From the NCBI RefSeq assembly GCF_003353015.1, contig NZ_QREM01000010.1, positions 499,542-555,036 of the forward strand: a stretch of DNA of 55,495 nt, given 5' to 3'. The notes under the pieces are model-generated. The model ran no database searches. It saw only the letters and a list, made by a program, of their open reading frames with translations, and was not told the DNA's origin. The translations under genes were made by a program, and so were the position numbers. This document shows, in pieces, positions 27,801 to 37,084 of this stretch. This DNA is from Xanthomonas arboricola. Its GTDB lineage: Bacteria; Pseudomonadota; Gammaproteobacteria; Xanthomonadales; Xanthomonadaceae. The number at the start of each line of letters is the position of its first letter. Position 1 is the first letter of the stretch.

Positions 27801-28132
27801 CTCACCGCCACGCTCAAGGCCAACGCGGCCGCCAGGCTGCCGCTGTCGCGCAGGGCGGTCAGCGGCCAGCTGATCAGGGCGGCCAGCACCAGCAGGCCCA
27901 CGCCCCAGATCGTCAGCAGCGGCGGCAAGGCCTGCGCGACCGCGCGCGGCGGGCTGGGCAATGCGCGGGTACCGCGCGCCCACGACACCGCCAGCGCGAA
28001 CGCCGGCTGCGCCAGCCACAGCGCCACCGCGGCAACACCGCCGCCGATGCCGCCCAGCAACGACAACGCCACGCCGGCCGCCCCGGCCAGCGCTGCGGCA
28101 CGCACGCGTGCGGCCCGTGCGGCCTCAGTCAT
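24812..28132 (-). CDS. Large membrane-anchored ankyrin-repeat protein
   Basis: An 1106-residue protein. Residues 1-205 contain about five hydrophobic helices (such as [20 protein letters not shown] and [18 protein letters not shown]). From about residue 250 to the end the chain is a long series of ankyrin repeats, roughly twenty, with clear copies such as [51 protein letters not shown] and [12 protein letters not shown]. Ankyrin stacks bind proteins; here they would face the cytoplasm from an inner-membrane anchor, by inference. The start at 28132 overlaps the ycgL 3' end by 8 bp. The phosphatase gene follows. A binding partner for the phosphatase or a membrane scaffold are the simplest ideas. 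Confidence 0.9.
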   Translation of the reverse strand: MTEAARAARVRAAALAGAAGVALSLLGGIGGGVAAVALWLAQPAFALAVSWARGTRALPSPPRAVAQALPPLLTIWGVGLLVLAALISWPLTALRDSGSLAAALALSVAVSAALLGLWRTWPLWGEVERDGGALAPRWHALATQALHAWRGLLAAVLVLAMCTLVVALAWPGWLSSSLRWSLAIAASVLLPAAHLLLQRTAAPVRSDAPAAPQAADFFSEAAAEPRPLEPVARHQLVPELFEAARSGRVDRALQLLDAGADPQAMPLPEWRDQRSLPALAAVLPDLRLLRELIVRRVDVNQPHRGMTPLLAATRDSWHGRPDAVMTLLANGADPRASDNDGNTPLHHAVRSSDPGVAALLRDAAAELDALNKEGHSPLAMACQVGNWRLAKFLLERGAHSEPDGGAPVLLAAAGTEEDDPAGVQLLLKHKARVDARDRQRRSALHEAAVAGHGDIVEALLAAGANLEARDLLGRTPWLDAARQARSGVLERLVARKADVLAVDGEGRNAVMLACAADNVSPALIRRLLDLQVPADSSDAHGRRAVDVAAEAGRWAIVQLLDPGYPLPAAVSDAHGDTPGVALLPDRPPLVLLREGLQFGQRDGLVALARLCGPEELGGLLHDAQLALNADAVDWLLRHGADADVCDACGDVPMFALLSRGVEAVPALQALLRHGVSPAGAGGLTRLLSACVQHDAASRGLEQFALELLERGADPFAASAAGDPPLSLAVRLGWLRLQQWLLEHGVDREARDSHGMTALHLATALGREASLKLLVKQGASPEARAADGQTPLGVALSIGRRDLADWLDWRIWSLPHRSLREADVPAAAMAGDTDAVRRLIDLGLPVDAVDAQGCTALLRAAGGGHLGVVAHLLGRGADPQRAANSGATPLSAAVSMRQTEIVAALLQAGAQIEHRLPGGVTVLMLACALGLPDIVARLLTAAADVHANDDQGLAPLHCAALYGFTARDKSRLLALLDTLLLAGADPDYLAGGRVSPLLLLLGARAEPGTACDEQVVLGGVERLLDEDVSLDVADQRGFGPLHLAALHGLPLLVQRLLRAGADADRRDALNRTPREIAVMRGFIDVAGQFEPALPGVSSMARFLREGR

Positions 28133-28385
28133 AGTCGCACTCGCCCGCCAGCACCACCGTCTTGGGCAGCTGCAGATAGAAGCCATGCCTGCCGAGTGCA
28201 TCGCGCACCGTGGCCACGTCGGCCTGCGCCAGGCGGCGCTCCGGCGTCAACGCCACCTCCAGCACGAACGCGAACGGCGCCAGCTGCGCGTGCACGGCGG
28301 CGGGAAGACCGGAGAAGTCGTCGCGCGTGGCGAGATAGACGAAGGTGTCCTGCTTGCGTTGGCTTTTATAGACGTAGGCGTGCAT
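28125..28385 (-). CDS. ycgL: YcgL-domain protein
   Basis: An 86-residue soluble protein matching the YcgL family: an N-terminal [20 protein letters not shown] strand-helix pattern, DDFSGLP, and the C-terminal [10 protein letters not shown] segment. The family is small, widespread in gammaproteobacteria and of no firmly known function. The ATG at 28385 gives the normal length; upstream frame sequence is non-conserved. The last 8 bp overlap the ankyrin gene, indicating translational coupling. It is divergent from the ketosynthase gene that begins the pigment locus. Confidence 0.88.
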   Translation of the reverse strand: MHAYVYKSQRKQDTFVYLATRDDFSGLPAAVHAQLAPFAFVLEVALTPERRLAQADVATVRDALGRHGFYLQLPKTVVLAGECDYD

Positions 28386-28575
28386 GCGCGCGTGGTCGCG
28401 CTCGATCGGCAAGTGTGTCGCAGGATTGTGTCCCAATTGCGCCGATGGCGAAAGCGCGGCAGCACGCGAAAAGTCCTGCCCCGTCAGCGACATGACCGGC
28501 TTGTTCAGTTGCGCCATCGACGGGAGGCGGACCCGCCATCGATATACTGAGCCCACTTTTTGCCAGCAGATCACC

Positions 28576-29799
28576 GTGAGCCAAGCGCAGCATCCGTCCC
28601 AGATGGCCCCGGTCGCCGTCACCGCCTTTACCTCCACCACCGCGCTCGGCGCCGGGCTCGATGCCCAGGCTGCCGCGCTGGCCGCGCGCCGCAGCGGCAT
28701 GCGTCGCAACGATTTCGGCCCGCAGCCGCTGCCCTGCTGGATCGGCCGCGTGCAGGACGTGGAAGACGTCGTCCTGCCGCCATCCCTGCAAGGCTGGGAC
28801 TGCCGCAACAATCGCCTGGCCTGGCTGGCCCTGCAGCAGGACGGCATGGCCCAGGCCGTGCAGGCCGCCGCGCAGCGCTACGGCGCCGAGCGCGTGGCGG
28901 TGATCATCGGCACCTCCACCTCCAGCATCGGCGCCAGCGAGGAGGCCTATACGCGCCTGGTCGAAGACGCCGACGGCGCGCGCTTCCCCGACGATCTGGA
29001 TCGCCCGATCGTGCACACCCCGCACTCGCTGGGCGACTTCGTGCAGCACGCCACCGGCCTGCGCGGCCCCAGCGTGACCGTGGCCACCGCCTGTTCGTCC
29101 AGCGCCAAGGTGTTCGCCCAGGCCGCGCGCCTGATCGATGCCGGGGTGGTGGATGCCGCCCTGGTCGGCGGCGTGGATACCTTGTGCGGCAGCGTGCTGT
29201 TCGGCTTCAACTCGCTGCAGGTGGTGGCACCGGAGCTGTGCCAGCCGTTCGATGCGCGCCGGGTCGGCCTGAGCCTGGGCGAGGCCGGCGGCTTCGCCCT
29301 GCTCGAACGTCCCGCCGCCGCACCGGAGGCCATGCTGTGGCTGTACGGCTATGGCGAATCCAGCGATGCGCACCACATGTCCGCCCCGCATCCGCAGGGC
29401 CTGGGCGCGCAGCTGGCGATGCGCGGTGCGCTCGACCGCGCCGGCCTGGACGCCGATGCGGTGGGCTATCTGAACCTGCACGGCACCGCCACCCCGGCCA
29501 ACGACAGCGTGGAGGCAGCCGCGGTGGCGGCGATCTTCCCCGCCACCCTGCACGCCAGTTCGACCAAGGCCTGGACCGGCCACACCCTGGGTGCGGCCGG
29601 CATCGTCGAATCGGTGATCGCGCTGCTGGCGCTGCGCGACGGCGTGCTGCCGGGCACGCTCAACAGCGCCGTGCCCGACCCGGCCTGTGGCCCGCAGATC
29701 CGTTTCGACAATGCCCATTCCAAGATCGATTACGCGATGAACAACTCCTTCGGTTTTGGCGGCAACAACTGTTCGCTGCTGTTCGGGCGGGCCCGCTGA
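28576..29799 (+). CDS. Beta-ketoacyl-ACP synthase of the xanthomonadin locus
   Basis: A 407-residue condensing enzyme (FabB/FabF fold). The Cys-His-His triad is complete: Cys in [10 protein letters not shown], His in [11 protein letters not shown] and His in [10 protein letters not shown]; the closing [11 protein letters not shown] segment is also typical. In aryl-polyene pathways such an enzyme adds malonyl units to the hydroxybenzoyl-ACP starter and growing chain, together with the chain-length-factor-like protein encoded next. GTG at 28576 was chosen; ATG at 28603 is possible. A -10-like TATACT lies at 28543-28548. The gene overlaps the next by one base (TGATG) and heads the plus-strand block. 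Confidence 0.9.
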   Translation: MSQAQHPSQMAPVAVTAFTSTTALGAGLDAQAAALAARRSGMRRNDFGPQPLPCWIGRVQDVEDVVLPPSLQGWDCRNNRLAWLALQQDGMAQAVQAAAQRYGAERVAVIIGTSTSSIGASEEAYTRLVEDADGARFPDDLDRPIVHTPHSLGDFVQHATGLRGPSVTVATACSSSAKVFAQAARLIDAGVVDAALVGGVDTLCGSVLFGFNSLQVVAPELCQPFDARRVGLSLGEAGGFALLERPAAAPEAMLWLYGYGESSDAHHMSAPHPQGLGAQLAMRGALDRAGLDADAVGYLNLHGTATPANDSVEAAAVAAIFPATLHASSTKAWTGHTLGAAGIVESVIALLALRDGVLPGTLNSAVPDPACGPQIRFDNAHSKIDYAMNNSFGFGGNNCSLLFGRAR

Positions 29800-30572
29800 T
29801 GCTGGCTGCCACCCTCGAGGGAATCGGTTTCTGGACCCAGGGCCTGCCGAGCTGGGACGCCGCGGCGGCCTTCGTCCGTGACGGCACGCTGCAGGACACC
29901 GGGGCACGCCCGGCGCCGCAGCTGCTGGCCGCCAACGAACGCCGCCGCGCACCGGACACGGTGGCGGTCTCGCTGGAGGCGGCGCTGGCCGCCTGCACCG
30001 CCGCCGGCCGCGAACCGGCCAGCCTGCCGTCGATCTTTACCTCCACCTACGGCGATCTGGCCATCTCCGACTACATGTGCACCACCCTGGCCAGCGACCC
30101 GTTGGCAATCTCGCCGACCAAGTTCCACAACTCGGTGCACAACGCCGCGGCCGGCTACTGGACCATCGGCGCCGGGGCGATGACCCCGGCCACGGCGATC
30201 AGCGCCAGCCTGGGCAGCTTCGCGCAGGGCCTGCTGGAGGCGTTGGTGCAACGCGCCGCCGGCATGGACGCGGTGCTGCTGGCCGGCTACGACGCCCGCT
30301 CGGTCGGGCCGCTGGGCCGGGTCGCGCCCAGCCAGGGGCTGCTTGGCGGCGCGCTGGTGCTGGGCGCGCCCGGCCAGGCCGGCAAGCCGCAGCTGCGGGC
30401 ATGGCTGGACGACGGCACGCCGACACCGGGCGAGGGCCCGTTGTCGCGGCAGGTCGCCGGCAATGCGATGGCGCCGATGCTGCCGCTGTTCGACCTGCTC
30501 GCCGCCGGTGGCGGGCGGGTGGCGCTGTACGCCGGCCCGGGCCGGGTGTTGCAGCTGGAGGTCCAGCAGTGA
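29799..30572 (+). CDS. Chain-length-factor-like ketosynthase homologue
   Basis: A 257-residue protein of the beta-ketoacyl-synthase-like group (Ketoacyl-synt_2 type). It has the sequence PTKFHNSVHNAAAGYWTIG and lacks the active-site Cys motif found in the preceding gene, so it is probably not a condensing enzyme by itself. In aryl-polyene clusters a protein of this kind pairs with the ketosynthase and sets chain length. Its ATG shares a base with the upstream stop, and its stop overlaps the GTG of the glycosyltransferase gene, so all three are tightly coupled. The partner role is inferred from family and position. Confidence 0.85.
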   Translation: MLAATLEGIGFWTQGLPSWDAAAAFVRDGTLQDTGARPAPQLLAANERRRAPDTVAVSLEAALAACTAAGREPASLPSIFTSTYGDLAISDYMCTTLASDPLAISPTKFHNSVHNAAAGYWTIGAGAMTPATAISASLGSFAQGLLEALVQRAAGMDAVLLAGYDARSVGPLGRVAPSQGLLGGALVLGAPGQAGKPQLRAWLDDGTPTPGEGPLSRQVAGNAMAPMLPLFDLLAAGGGRVALYAGPGRVLQLEVQQ

Positions 30573-31390
30573 GCCGGCAGCCGCTGACCCGCGAGGACAC
30601 CGCGATCCTGGTGCCGGCCCTGAACGAGTCGCTGCGCATCCGCGAAGTGGTCAACGATGCGCTGACCTATTGCTCCAACGTGATCGTGATCGACGACGGC
30701 TCCGATGACGGCACCGCCGACTGCATCGCCGGCCTGCCGATCACCCTGATCCGGCATCCGCAGCGCAAGGGCAAGGGCGCCGCGTTGCGCAGCGGGTTTG
30801 CGCAGGCGCAGCGGATGGGCATGCGCGCGGTGATGACCATGGACGGCGACGGCCAGCACAAGGCGGCCGATTTCCCGCGCCTGTTGGCCGCGGCCAACCG
30901 CCACCCCGGCTGCGTCATCGTCGGCGCCCGCATGCGCAAGCGCGCCACCCAGCCCACCATCCGCCGCATCGGCAACGATTTCGGCGACTGGGGCATCGCC
31001 TGGGCCTGCGGCTTCCAGCTGGTCGACAGCCAGAGCGGCCAGCGCCTGTATCCGGCCTCGGTATTCACCCTGCCCGACGTGCCCGGCGAAGGCTTCGTGT
31101 TCGAAGCGCAGCTGCTGATTTCCGCCGCGCGCCAGGCCGGCGCGCGCGTGGTCGCGGTGCCGATCGAAACCCGCTACGCCGGCACCTCGCCGGGCACCTT
31201 CCGCAAGAGCCATTTCCGGCTGGTGCGCGACCTGTGGGAAATCACCTCGCATGTGGTCGTGCAGGCCTGGAGCTATGGGCATATCTGGCGCGAGTACCGC
31301 CGCGTGCGCGCCAACCCGGTGCTGATCGACGACGCCGACGGCGAATTTGCTACTGTGCCCGCGGTCACCAGGAACAAGCCTTCCCCATGA
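30569..31390 (+). CDS. Family 2 glycosyltransferase
   Basis: A 273-residue GT-A fold enzyme without membrane helices. The nucleotide-sugar part shows AILVPALNES, VIDDGSDDGT and the DxD-like MTMDGDGQHK; GEGFVFEAQLL follows in the acceptor half. It resembles dolichyl/polyprenyl-phosphate sugar transferases. In this locus it may attach a sugar or polar head to the pigment lipid; that is inferred. Start is GTG at 30569 within GTGA overlapping the previous stop; its own stop overlaps the ATG of the next gene. Relatives are found in other aryl-polyene gene clusters. Confidence 0.88.
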   Translation: MSRQPLTREDTAILVPALNESLRIREVVNDALTYCSNVIVIDDGSDDGTADCIAGLPITLIRHPQRKGKGAALRSGFAQAQRMGMRAVMTMDGDGQHKAADFPRLLAAANRHPGCVIVGARMRKRATQPTIRRIGNDFGDWGIAWACGFQLVDSQSGQRLYPASVFTLPDVPGEGFVFEAQLLISAARQAGARVVAVPIETRYAGTSPGTFRKSHFRLVRDLWEITSHVVVQAWSYGHIWREYRRVRANPVLIDDADGEFATVPAVTRNKPSP

Positions 31391-33009
31391 ATGCACAGCG
31401 TGCCGATGTCGTTATCACCGGTGGTGGCCTGGCCGGCCTGAGCCTGGCGCTGCAGCTGCGCCAGCGCGACCCCGAACTCGCGATCACCGTGCTGGAGCGC
31501 CGCGCGCACCCGGTGCGCGAGGCCGCGTTCAAGGTCGGCGAATCCACGGTGGAAATCGGCGCGCATTATTTCGCCGACGTGCTGGGCCTGCGCGAGCATC
31601 TGGAGACCGAGCAGATCCGCAAGTTCGGTTTCCGCTTCTTCTTTTCCGACAGGCGCCAGGACATCGACCGCTGCACCGAGCTGGGCGTCAGCCAGATCCT
31701 GCCGACGCCGTCGTGGCAGATCGATCGCGGCCGCTTCGAGAATTTCCTCGGCGAGCGCGCCCGCGCGCAGGGCATCACGTTTGTCGACGGCTGCAGCGTC
31801 AAGGGCGTGGACCTGTCCGATGACGAGGCCGACCATGCCGTGCGCTACGAGCGCGCAGGCGAGGCCGGCACGCTGCGCGCACGCTGGGTGGTGGATGCCA
31901 GTGGCCGCGCCGGCCTGCTCAAGCGCAAGCTCGGCCTGGCGCAGGACAACGCGCACGACGCCAACGCGGTGTGGTGGCGCGTGGAAGGCCTGATCGACCC
32001 CAATGGCTGGTCGCAGGACAGCAGCTGGCTGCAGCGCTGCACGCCGCCGGACCGGTGGCGTTCGACCAACCACATGTGCGGGCCGGGCTACTGGTTCTGG
32101 TTGATTCCGCTGTCGTCCGGTGCGCATTCGCTGGGCATCGTCTGCGATGCGTCCATGCATCCGCTGGACAGCATGAACACGCATGAAAAAGCGATGACCT
32201 GGCTGCGCACGCATCAGCCGCAGGTCGCCGCCACGCTCGACAAGGCCGACTACCGGCTGCAGGACTTCCTGTTCCTGCGCAACTTCTCCTATGGCTGCAC
32301 GCAGGTGTTCTCGCCGCAGCGCTGGGCGCTGACCGGCGAGGCGGGCTTGTTCCTGGACCCGTTCTACTCGCCCGGCAGCGACTTCATCGCGATTTCCAAT
32401 ACCTACATCTGCGAACTGATTGGCCGCGACCGCGCCGGCAGGTCACTCAGCCCGTATGTCGAGCTGTACCAGCAGCTGTATTTCTCGTTCTACGAAAACA
32501 CCCTGACCCTGTATCAGGATCAGTACACGCTGTTCGGCGACGCGCAGGTGATGCCGGTCAAGGTGATCTGGGATTACACCTACTACTGGTCGCTGCTGGC
32601 GCCGCTGTTCTGCAGCGGACGGATCGCCGACCTCAGCCTGCTCTCGCGCATGAAGTCCGATTTCTTCTACGCGCGCGACATGAATCTGGCAATGCAGCGC
32701 GTGCTGCACGACTGGGGCCAGCACAACACTGCAAAAGGCCTGGCCAGCGACGACGGGCGCCTGCTCGATCAATACCTGATCGGCTGGTTCAACGAACTCA
32801 ATGGCGCCTTGAACGACACCCTCGACGACGATGCCTTTGCCGCACGCATCCACAGCAACGTGGCGCAGATGTCGGTGCTGGCACGCGAGATCCTGCAGCA
32901 GGCACGCCAGCGCCATGCCGCACTGCCGGACCATGGGCTGGACGCCCTGACCGCCAACGCCATCGGCGAGCCCATCCTCACCGCCGCCTGGTACGCCGAC
33001 GCAGCGTGA
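31387..33009 (+). CDS. FAD-dependent oxidoreductase of the flavin-dependent halogenase family (I)
   Basis: A 540-residue flavoprotein. GxGxxG FAD loop: VITGGGLAGLSLALQL; GEST motif: FKVGESTVEIG; halogenase-type WxWxIP: GYWFWLIPLSSG; and the second FAD segment ALTGEAGLFLDPFYSPGSD. A Lys in the IRKFGFRFF segment could be the Lys that activates hypohalous acid in true halogenases. Xanthomonadins are brominated on the aryl ring and chain, so a halogenase is expected here; a plain monooxygenase is the alternative. It ends the plus-strand block, coupled to the glycosyltransferase (ATGA), and is followed by a terminator. Confidence 0.85.
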   Translation: MNAQRADVVITGGGLAGLSLALQLRQRDPELAITVLERRAHPVREAAFKVGESTVEIGAHYFADVLGLREHLETEQIRKFGFRFFFSDRRQDIDRCTELGVSQILPTPSWQIDRGRFENFLGERARAQGITFVDGCSVKGVDLSDDEADHAVRYERAGEAGTLRARWVVDASGRAGLLKRKLGLAQDNAHDANAVWWRVEGLIDPNGWSQDSSWLQRCTPPDRWRSTNHMCGPGYWFWLIPLSSGAHSLGIVCDASMHPLDSMNTHEKAMTWLRTHQPQVAATLDKADYRLQDFLFLRNFSYGCTQVFSPQRWALTGEAGLFLDPFYSPGSDFIAISNTYICELIGRDRAGRSLSPYVELYQQLYFSFYENTLTLYQDQYTLFGDAQVMPVKVIWDYTYYWSLLAPLFCSGRIADLSLLSRMKSDFFYARDMNLAMQRVLHDWGQHNTAKGLASDDGRLLDQYLIGWFNELNGALNDTLDDDAFAARIHSNVAQMSVLAREILQQARQRHAALPDHGLDALTANAIGEPILTAAWYADAA

Positions 33010-33014
33010 GCTTG

Positions 33015-33043
33015 AAAACCGCGCCGGCAACGGCGCGCTTTTT
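33015..33043 (+). terminator. Rho-independent terminator after the pigment block
   Basis: A 7 bp stem CGCGCCG/CGGCGCG with GCAA tetraloop (33020-33037), flanked by AAAA on the left and CTTTTT on the right, starts six bases after the halogenase-like gene stop. This is a good bidirectional-looking intrinsic terminator for the plus-strand block. Confidence 0.85.
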
Positions 33044-33162
33044 CTGGATCCGCGTTGGCTTGATCCAAATGCCGGATCGGAAGACGCCGATCAAACCGCA
33101 ACGCATCGAACGGCCGCGCGAGGTGCATTGCTTGCACAGGCACACCACCCATCTCGCCCGGT

Positions 33163-33264
33163 CCTTGCCCGCCCACCGTCGCGGGACCTTACGCGGCAGG
33201 GATGCCGCGTAAGAGCCTCCATGGACGGATTCACGGCGTGTCCCGCGATGGTGGGCGGGCAAGG
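33163..33264. repeat. 102 bp nested inverted-repeat element
   Basis: Ends of 25 bp (33163-33187 and 33240-33264) are inverted copies with one mismatch; they begin CCTTGCCCGCCC. Inside, a perfect 10 bp stem with GGGA loop lies at 33189-33212 (TTACGCGGCA/TGCCGCGTAA). It sits between the two convergent pigment operons and looks like a small non-coding mobile or REPIN-like element. No target duplication was recognised. Confidence 0.75.
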
Positions 33265-33384
33265 GCCCTGCAGCAAACTCACAGCGGCGAGGACACCGCA
33301 CCTGCCAACTTGGTCGTGCGCTGATGGGAACCACACTAGCCGCGCCTACCTGGGGGGGAGGCATCGTCGTTCTATCAGCGGCTC

Positions 33385-34122
33385 TCAGCCCATGCCGCCA
33401 TTGATGCCGATGACCTGGCCGTTGATGTAACCGGCTGCCTCCGAACACAGGAACGCCACCAATGCGGCCACTTCGTCGGGCTTGCCGACGCGGCCGGCCG
33501 GCACCAGTTGCTTGATCACCTCCGGCGCGAAGCTTTCGCCGACCATCTCGCTTTCGATCACGCCCGGCGCGACCACGTTGACGGCAATGCCGCGGCTGGC
33601 CATCTCGCGTGACAGCGATTTGCTGGCGCCGTGCAGGGCGGCCTTGGCCGCGGCGTAGTTGGTCTGCCCGCGATTGCCCAGCACCGCCGCCACCGACGAC
33701 ACGCTGACGATACGGCCCCAGCGCGTACGCGCCATCGGCAGCAGCAACGGCTGGGTGACGTTGAAGAACCCGTGCAGCGACACGTCGATCACCCGATGCC
33801 ACTGCTCGGCGTTCATGCCGGCCATCGGCGCATCGTCGTGGATGCCGGCATTGTTGACCACGATCTGGATCGGGCCGACCTCCAGCAGGCTTGCCAGCGC
33901 CGCAGCACTGGCCTGCGCATCGGCCACATCGAACGCCACCGCCTGCGCACTGCCGCCGTCGGCCACGATCGCCGCGACCACGGCGTCGGCGCGGGCGAGA
34001 TTGCGATTGGCGTGCACGATCACATGGCGACCCTGCGCGGCCAACTGACGGCAGATCGCCCCGCCAAGATCGCCGCTGCCACCGGTGACCAGGGCGCGGC
34101 GCTGTGGAATGGAGGTGCTCAT
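33385..34122 (-). CDS. 3-oxoacyl-ACP reductase (FabG-like, SDR family)
   Basis: A 245-residue classical short-chain dehydrogenase. TGGSGDLGGAI is the NADP(H) loop, NNAGIHDDAPM the NNAG motif, and the catalytic Ser-Tyr-Lys are in SVSSVAAVLG and NYAAAK. The C-terminal GINGGMG matches FabG enzymes. In xanthomonadin synthesis it would reduce the keto group after each condensation before dehydration. It is the last gene of the nine-gene minus-strand block that starts at the ACP gene. A 168 bp spacer with a REPIN separates it from the dehydratase-like gene upstream, so it may also have its own promoter. Confidence 0.93.
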   Translation of the reverse strand: MSTSIPQRRALVTGGSGDLGGAICRQLAAQGRHVIVHANRNLARADAVVAAIVADGGSAQAVAFDVADAQASAAALASLLEVGPIQIVVNNAGIHDDAPMAGMNAEQWHRVIDVSLHGFFNVTQPLLLPMARTRWGRIVSVSSVAAVLGNRGQTNYAAAKAALHGASKSLSREMASRGIAVNVVAPGVIESEMVGESFAPEVIKQLVPAGRVGKPDEVAALVAFLCSEAAGYINGQVIGINGGMG

Positions 34123-34228
34123 GGAAGCCTCGGTGGAAGCCGCAGAAGCGACGGCGGAAAGAGCGTCATCCTAACGGCTGGCAGCAAGCGCAGGAATAGA
34201 TCGCCCACATTGATCGCCTGCATTTGGC

Positions 34229-34294
34229 AGGAGCGCGCTTGCGCGCGATGCGGCGTTGGCGGCAATGCTTCATCGCGCGCAAGCGCGCTCCTAC
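34229..34294. repeat. Single REPIN element
   Basis: Inverted arms AGGAGCGCGCTTGCGCGCGA... and their complement flank a 20-base centre (CGGCGTTGGCGGCAATGCTT). The right arm ends GCTCCTAC and includes the stop codon of the hotdog gene at 34291-34293. Same family as the elements in the 20 kb array. Confidence 0.88.
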
Positions 34295-34731
34295 AGGGTC
34301 TGCGCCGCGCCCAGCATCACCGTGGCGCGGCCTTCGGCGAGCAGGTGTTCGTCATGGGTCAGGCGAAAACTGTATTGCTGGCTGTCTTCGCCCTGCAGCA
34401 ACACCTGCGCTTCGCAGACGATCGCACCGGGCAGCTCGTCCAGGTATGCGACATGCAGCTCCACTGCGCGCAGCGCCACCAGCATGCCCGGGCGCACCGG
34501 CCTGCCCGATTCCCTGCCGAGCAGGCCGCCATGCACCGCCATGGCCTGCGCGCCGTACTCGCATAGATGCACGGCACGCAGGCGGCCATCGGCGCGCAAC
34601 GGATGCGTGTCGCTGCGGTGCGCGTGACTGCGCAGCACGATGCGCTGCGCATCCCAGACGACCAGCTCTTCCCACAGGCACATGCTGCCCTGGTGCGGAA
34701 TCAAGGCGGCAATCGCGTCACGTCCCTGCAT
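34291..34731 (-). CDS. Hotdog-fold 3-hydroxyacyl-ACP dehydratase-like protein (I)
   Basis: A 146-residue hotdog protein similar to the ApeP-type dehydratases of aryl-polyene clusters: it opens IAALIPHQGSMCLWEEL, where PHQGxM carries the likely catalytic His, and has HLCEYGAQAMAVHGGLL in the central helix. It would dehydrate hydroxyacyl-ACP intermediates to build the polyene. ATG at 34731 is preferred because GGAG lies six bases before it; a GTG at 34752 and an ATG at 34737 are in frame too. It overlaps the exporter gene by 14 bp. Its TAG stop belongs to a REPIN arm. Confidence 0.83.
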   Translation of the reverse strand: MQGRDAIAALIPHQGSMCLWEELVVWDAQRIVLRSHAHRSDTHPLRADGRLRAVHLCEYGAQAMAVHGGLLGRESGRPVRPGMLVALRAVELHVAYLDELPGAIVCEAQVLLQGEDSQQYSFRLTHDEHLLAEGRATVMLGAAQTL

Positions 34732-37084
34732 GTGCATCTCCACTTCTTGCACGCTCCAGCGCCGGCTCGCGCGAGACCAGCAAGGCCAGGATGAAATTGA
34801 ACAACACCCCCAGCGCCACCGTGCTGCCGATCGCGCGCAACACCGGGATGCTGGACGCAGCCAACAACGCGAACACCAGCAAGGTCATCAGGCTGCACAC
34901 GATCAAGGCATGCAAGGTGCGCAGCTGGTCGGCGTGATCGTCGCCGGCGTGGTCGAAGAACAGCGCGTAATCCAGGCCCAGGCCTGCCGCCAGGATCAGC
35001 GCGATCAGATGGAACAGGTTGAGCTCCACCCCCATGCCGCGCAGGATCGCCAGGATCAGCACCGTGGTCAGCGCCATCGGCAGCAACACGCGCACGATCC
35101 GGCGCGGGCTGCGCAAGGCGACCGCCACCGTCGCCGCCAGCAGCAGTGCGGCCAGCCCCAGCGCGCCGAGCACACGTCCACGGTACGCGGCAACCAGCGA
35201 CTCGGACGCATCCTTGAGATCCAGCAACTGCGCGCCGCTGCCTTGCACCGCGGCGGCCAGCACCGCCGGATCGCGCAGGCCGGTCAACGACACCAGCGCG
35301 GTGCTGCGATCACCGCGCCCCAGCAGCAGCCCGCCGACCGAGGTCGCCAGCGGCGAGCCGGCCAGGTCCTTCGGCAACAGCGGCGCGGCGCGCCTGGCAG
35401 CGTCCAGGTCCTGCAGGAATGGCGCGAACGCATCGCTGCGGAACGGCGTGGCCGCCACCGCGCTGTCGGTCAGCACGCGCGCTTGCGCGGCATCCGGCAA
35501 CGCGGCCTGGCGCGCACGTTGGGTCTTGATGCTGGGCAGATAGCGCGCGGCCATGTCGTAGCCGCTCAACGCGCCGGCGCGTACCAGCGCATCCAGGCGC
35601 GGGCGCAACTGCTCGCTGGCCTGCAGCGCGGCCTCATCGTTGGCGGCAGGCAATGCGAGCACGTAGCGCACGTCGGGGGCGCCCAGTTCCTGGCGCAGGT
35701 GCGTGTCCTGCGCAAGGGCCTTGGGCGGCACCGGGGTCAGTTTCGACAGGTCGTTCTGCCAGAATTGCCCCGGTGCAAAGACGATCACCGCGATGCCGAC
35801 CAGCGCAACCACCGCCAGGCTGATGCGCGGCCGTGGCAGGCGCGCGATGCCGCGCCACAGCGCGGCGAGCATGCGCGAATCGGCGTAGTCGCGCGGCGCC
35901 GGGTCGATCAACGCCGGCAGCAGCCAGCGGGTGGTGATCGCGGCGGTCGCCAGCCCGGCGATGGTGAACACCGCCAGCTGCCGCAAGCCGTCCACACCGG
36001 AAAACAGGAAGGTCACATAGGCAATGCAGGTCGACACCACGCCGGTGGCCAGCGTCGGCCACAGATGGCGCGCGTTGGCGCGCGGATCCAGGCCGGGACG
36101 CTGATGGCTGAACAGGTGGATCGGGTAATCCTGCACCACGCCGATCAGGGTGAAGCCGAATGCCACGGTGATGCCGTGCACGCCCTCGAACAACAGCGCC
36201 ACCGCGCCCAGGCCGGCCAGGCCGGCGCTGGCCAGCGGCAACACGCCCAGCACCGGAATCTTCCAGCTGCGGTAGGCGACCAGCAGCAACAGCACCAGCC
36301 CCACCGTATCCAGTGTGCCGATCCATTGCGCCTCGCCCTGCGTGCGCGCGGTGATTTCCACCGCAAAGGCGCCGGGACCGGTCAGGACGAGCTGCGTCGA
36401 GGTGCCCTGGCTGACCTTGGCAAACGCCGCCCGCACCGCGTCATAGGCCAGCTGCTGACCGGTGGGATCGAAGCCGGCTGCGCGCGTCTGCACGATCAGC
36501 AGGGCCGAGGTGCCGGCACGGTCGAACCACACCGCGTTGCGCGTCTGCGGCGCCGCGGCCGGCTGCAGGGTCTCGGCCAGATGCAGCACTTCCAGCGTGG
36601 GGTCACGCGGCAGCAGCGGCTCCACCAGCGCAGCGGCAGGCGAGCCCAGATCCTGCACGCGCGCCTGCAAGGCCCCCTGCAGGGTGCGTGCATCCAGCGG
36701 CGCGGCGTCGAAGCTGTCGCTGAGCAGATAGCGATACGGCAGCAGGCGCTCGGGGATCGCATCCAGGCCGGCGCTGCCGCCATTGCCGACCAGCTCGAAC
36801 AGCTGCGGCTGTGCGGCCAGGGCCTGCTGCAATGCCTGCGACTGGGCGGCCAGCGTGGCCGGGTCGCTGTTGGACAGCGCCATCAGCAACAGCCGCGAGC
36901 CCGGGCCTTCGCCCAGCTCCTCGATCAGCAGCTTCTGCGCCGGCGTGCGCGGGGCGGGCATGAATTTGCGCAGGTCGCCGGTGACCTTGAGCGTCTCGCT
37001 CAACCAGAACCCGGCCACCGCCAGCAAGGCCAGCCACAGCAGCGCCAGGCCGATACGACGGTTGGCGGTCAACTCAACTGCCAT
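34718..37084 (-). CDS. MMPL/RND-family exporter
   Basis: A 788-residue inner-membrane transporter with about twelve helices in two halves, each with a large periplasmic loop after the first helix (LTANRRIGLALLWLALLAVA at the N-terminus). The GFTLIGVVQDYPIHLFSH and LDYALFFDHAGDDH helices carry acidic residues typical of proton-driven MMPL pumps. MMPL proteins are constant partners in aryl-polyene clusters and probably carry the pigment lipid out of the inner membrane. ATG at 37084 has GAGG about eight bases upstream; GTG at 37117 is an alternative. It is preceded by the LolA-like gene (135 bp) and overlaps the next dehydratase-like gene. Confidence 0.88.
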   Translation of the reverse strand: MAVELTANRRIGLALLWLALLAVAGFWLSETLKVTGDLRKFMPAPRTPAQKLLIEELGEGPGSRLLLMALSNSDPATLAAQSQALQQALAAQPQLFELVGNGGSAGLDAIPERLLPYRYLLSDSFDAAPLDARTLQGALQARVQDLGSPAAALVEPLLPRDPTLEVLHLAETLQPAAAPQTRNAVWFDRAGTSALLIVQTRAAGFDPTGQQLAYDAVRAAFAKVSQGTSTQLVLTGPGAFAVEITARTQGEAQWIGTLDTVGLVLLLLVAYRSWKIPVLGVLPLASAGLAGLGAVALLFEGVHGITVAFGFTLIGVVQDYPIHLFSHQRPGLDPRANARHLWPTLATGVVSTCIAYVTFLFSGVDGLRQLAVFTIAGLATAAITTRWLLPALIDPAPRDYADSRMLAALWRGIARLPRPRISLAVVALVGIAVIVFAPGQFWQNDLSKLTPVPPKALAQDTHLRQELGAPDVRYVLALPAANDEAALQASEQLRPRLDALVRAGALSGYDMAARYLPSIKTQRARQAALPDAAQARVLTDSAVAATPFRSDAFAPFLQDLDAARRAAPLLPKDLAGSPLATSVGGLLLGRGDRSTALVSLTGLRDPAVLAAAVQGSGAQLLDLKDASESLVAAYRGRVLGALGLAALLLAATVAVALRSPRRIVRVLLPMALTTVLILAILRGMGVELNLFHLIALILAAGLGLDYALFFDHAGDDHADQLRTLHALIVCSLMTLLVFALLAASSIPVLRAIGSTVALGVLFNFILALLVSREPALERARSGDAHAGT

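Noticed and set aside
25031..28495. Plus-strand open frame of 1154 codons
   Set aside because: It is the complement of the ankyrin-repeat gene; Gln/Arg-rich translation with no motif.
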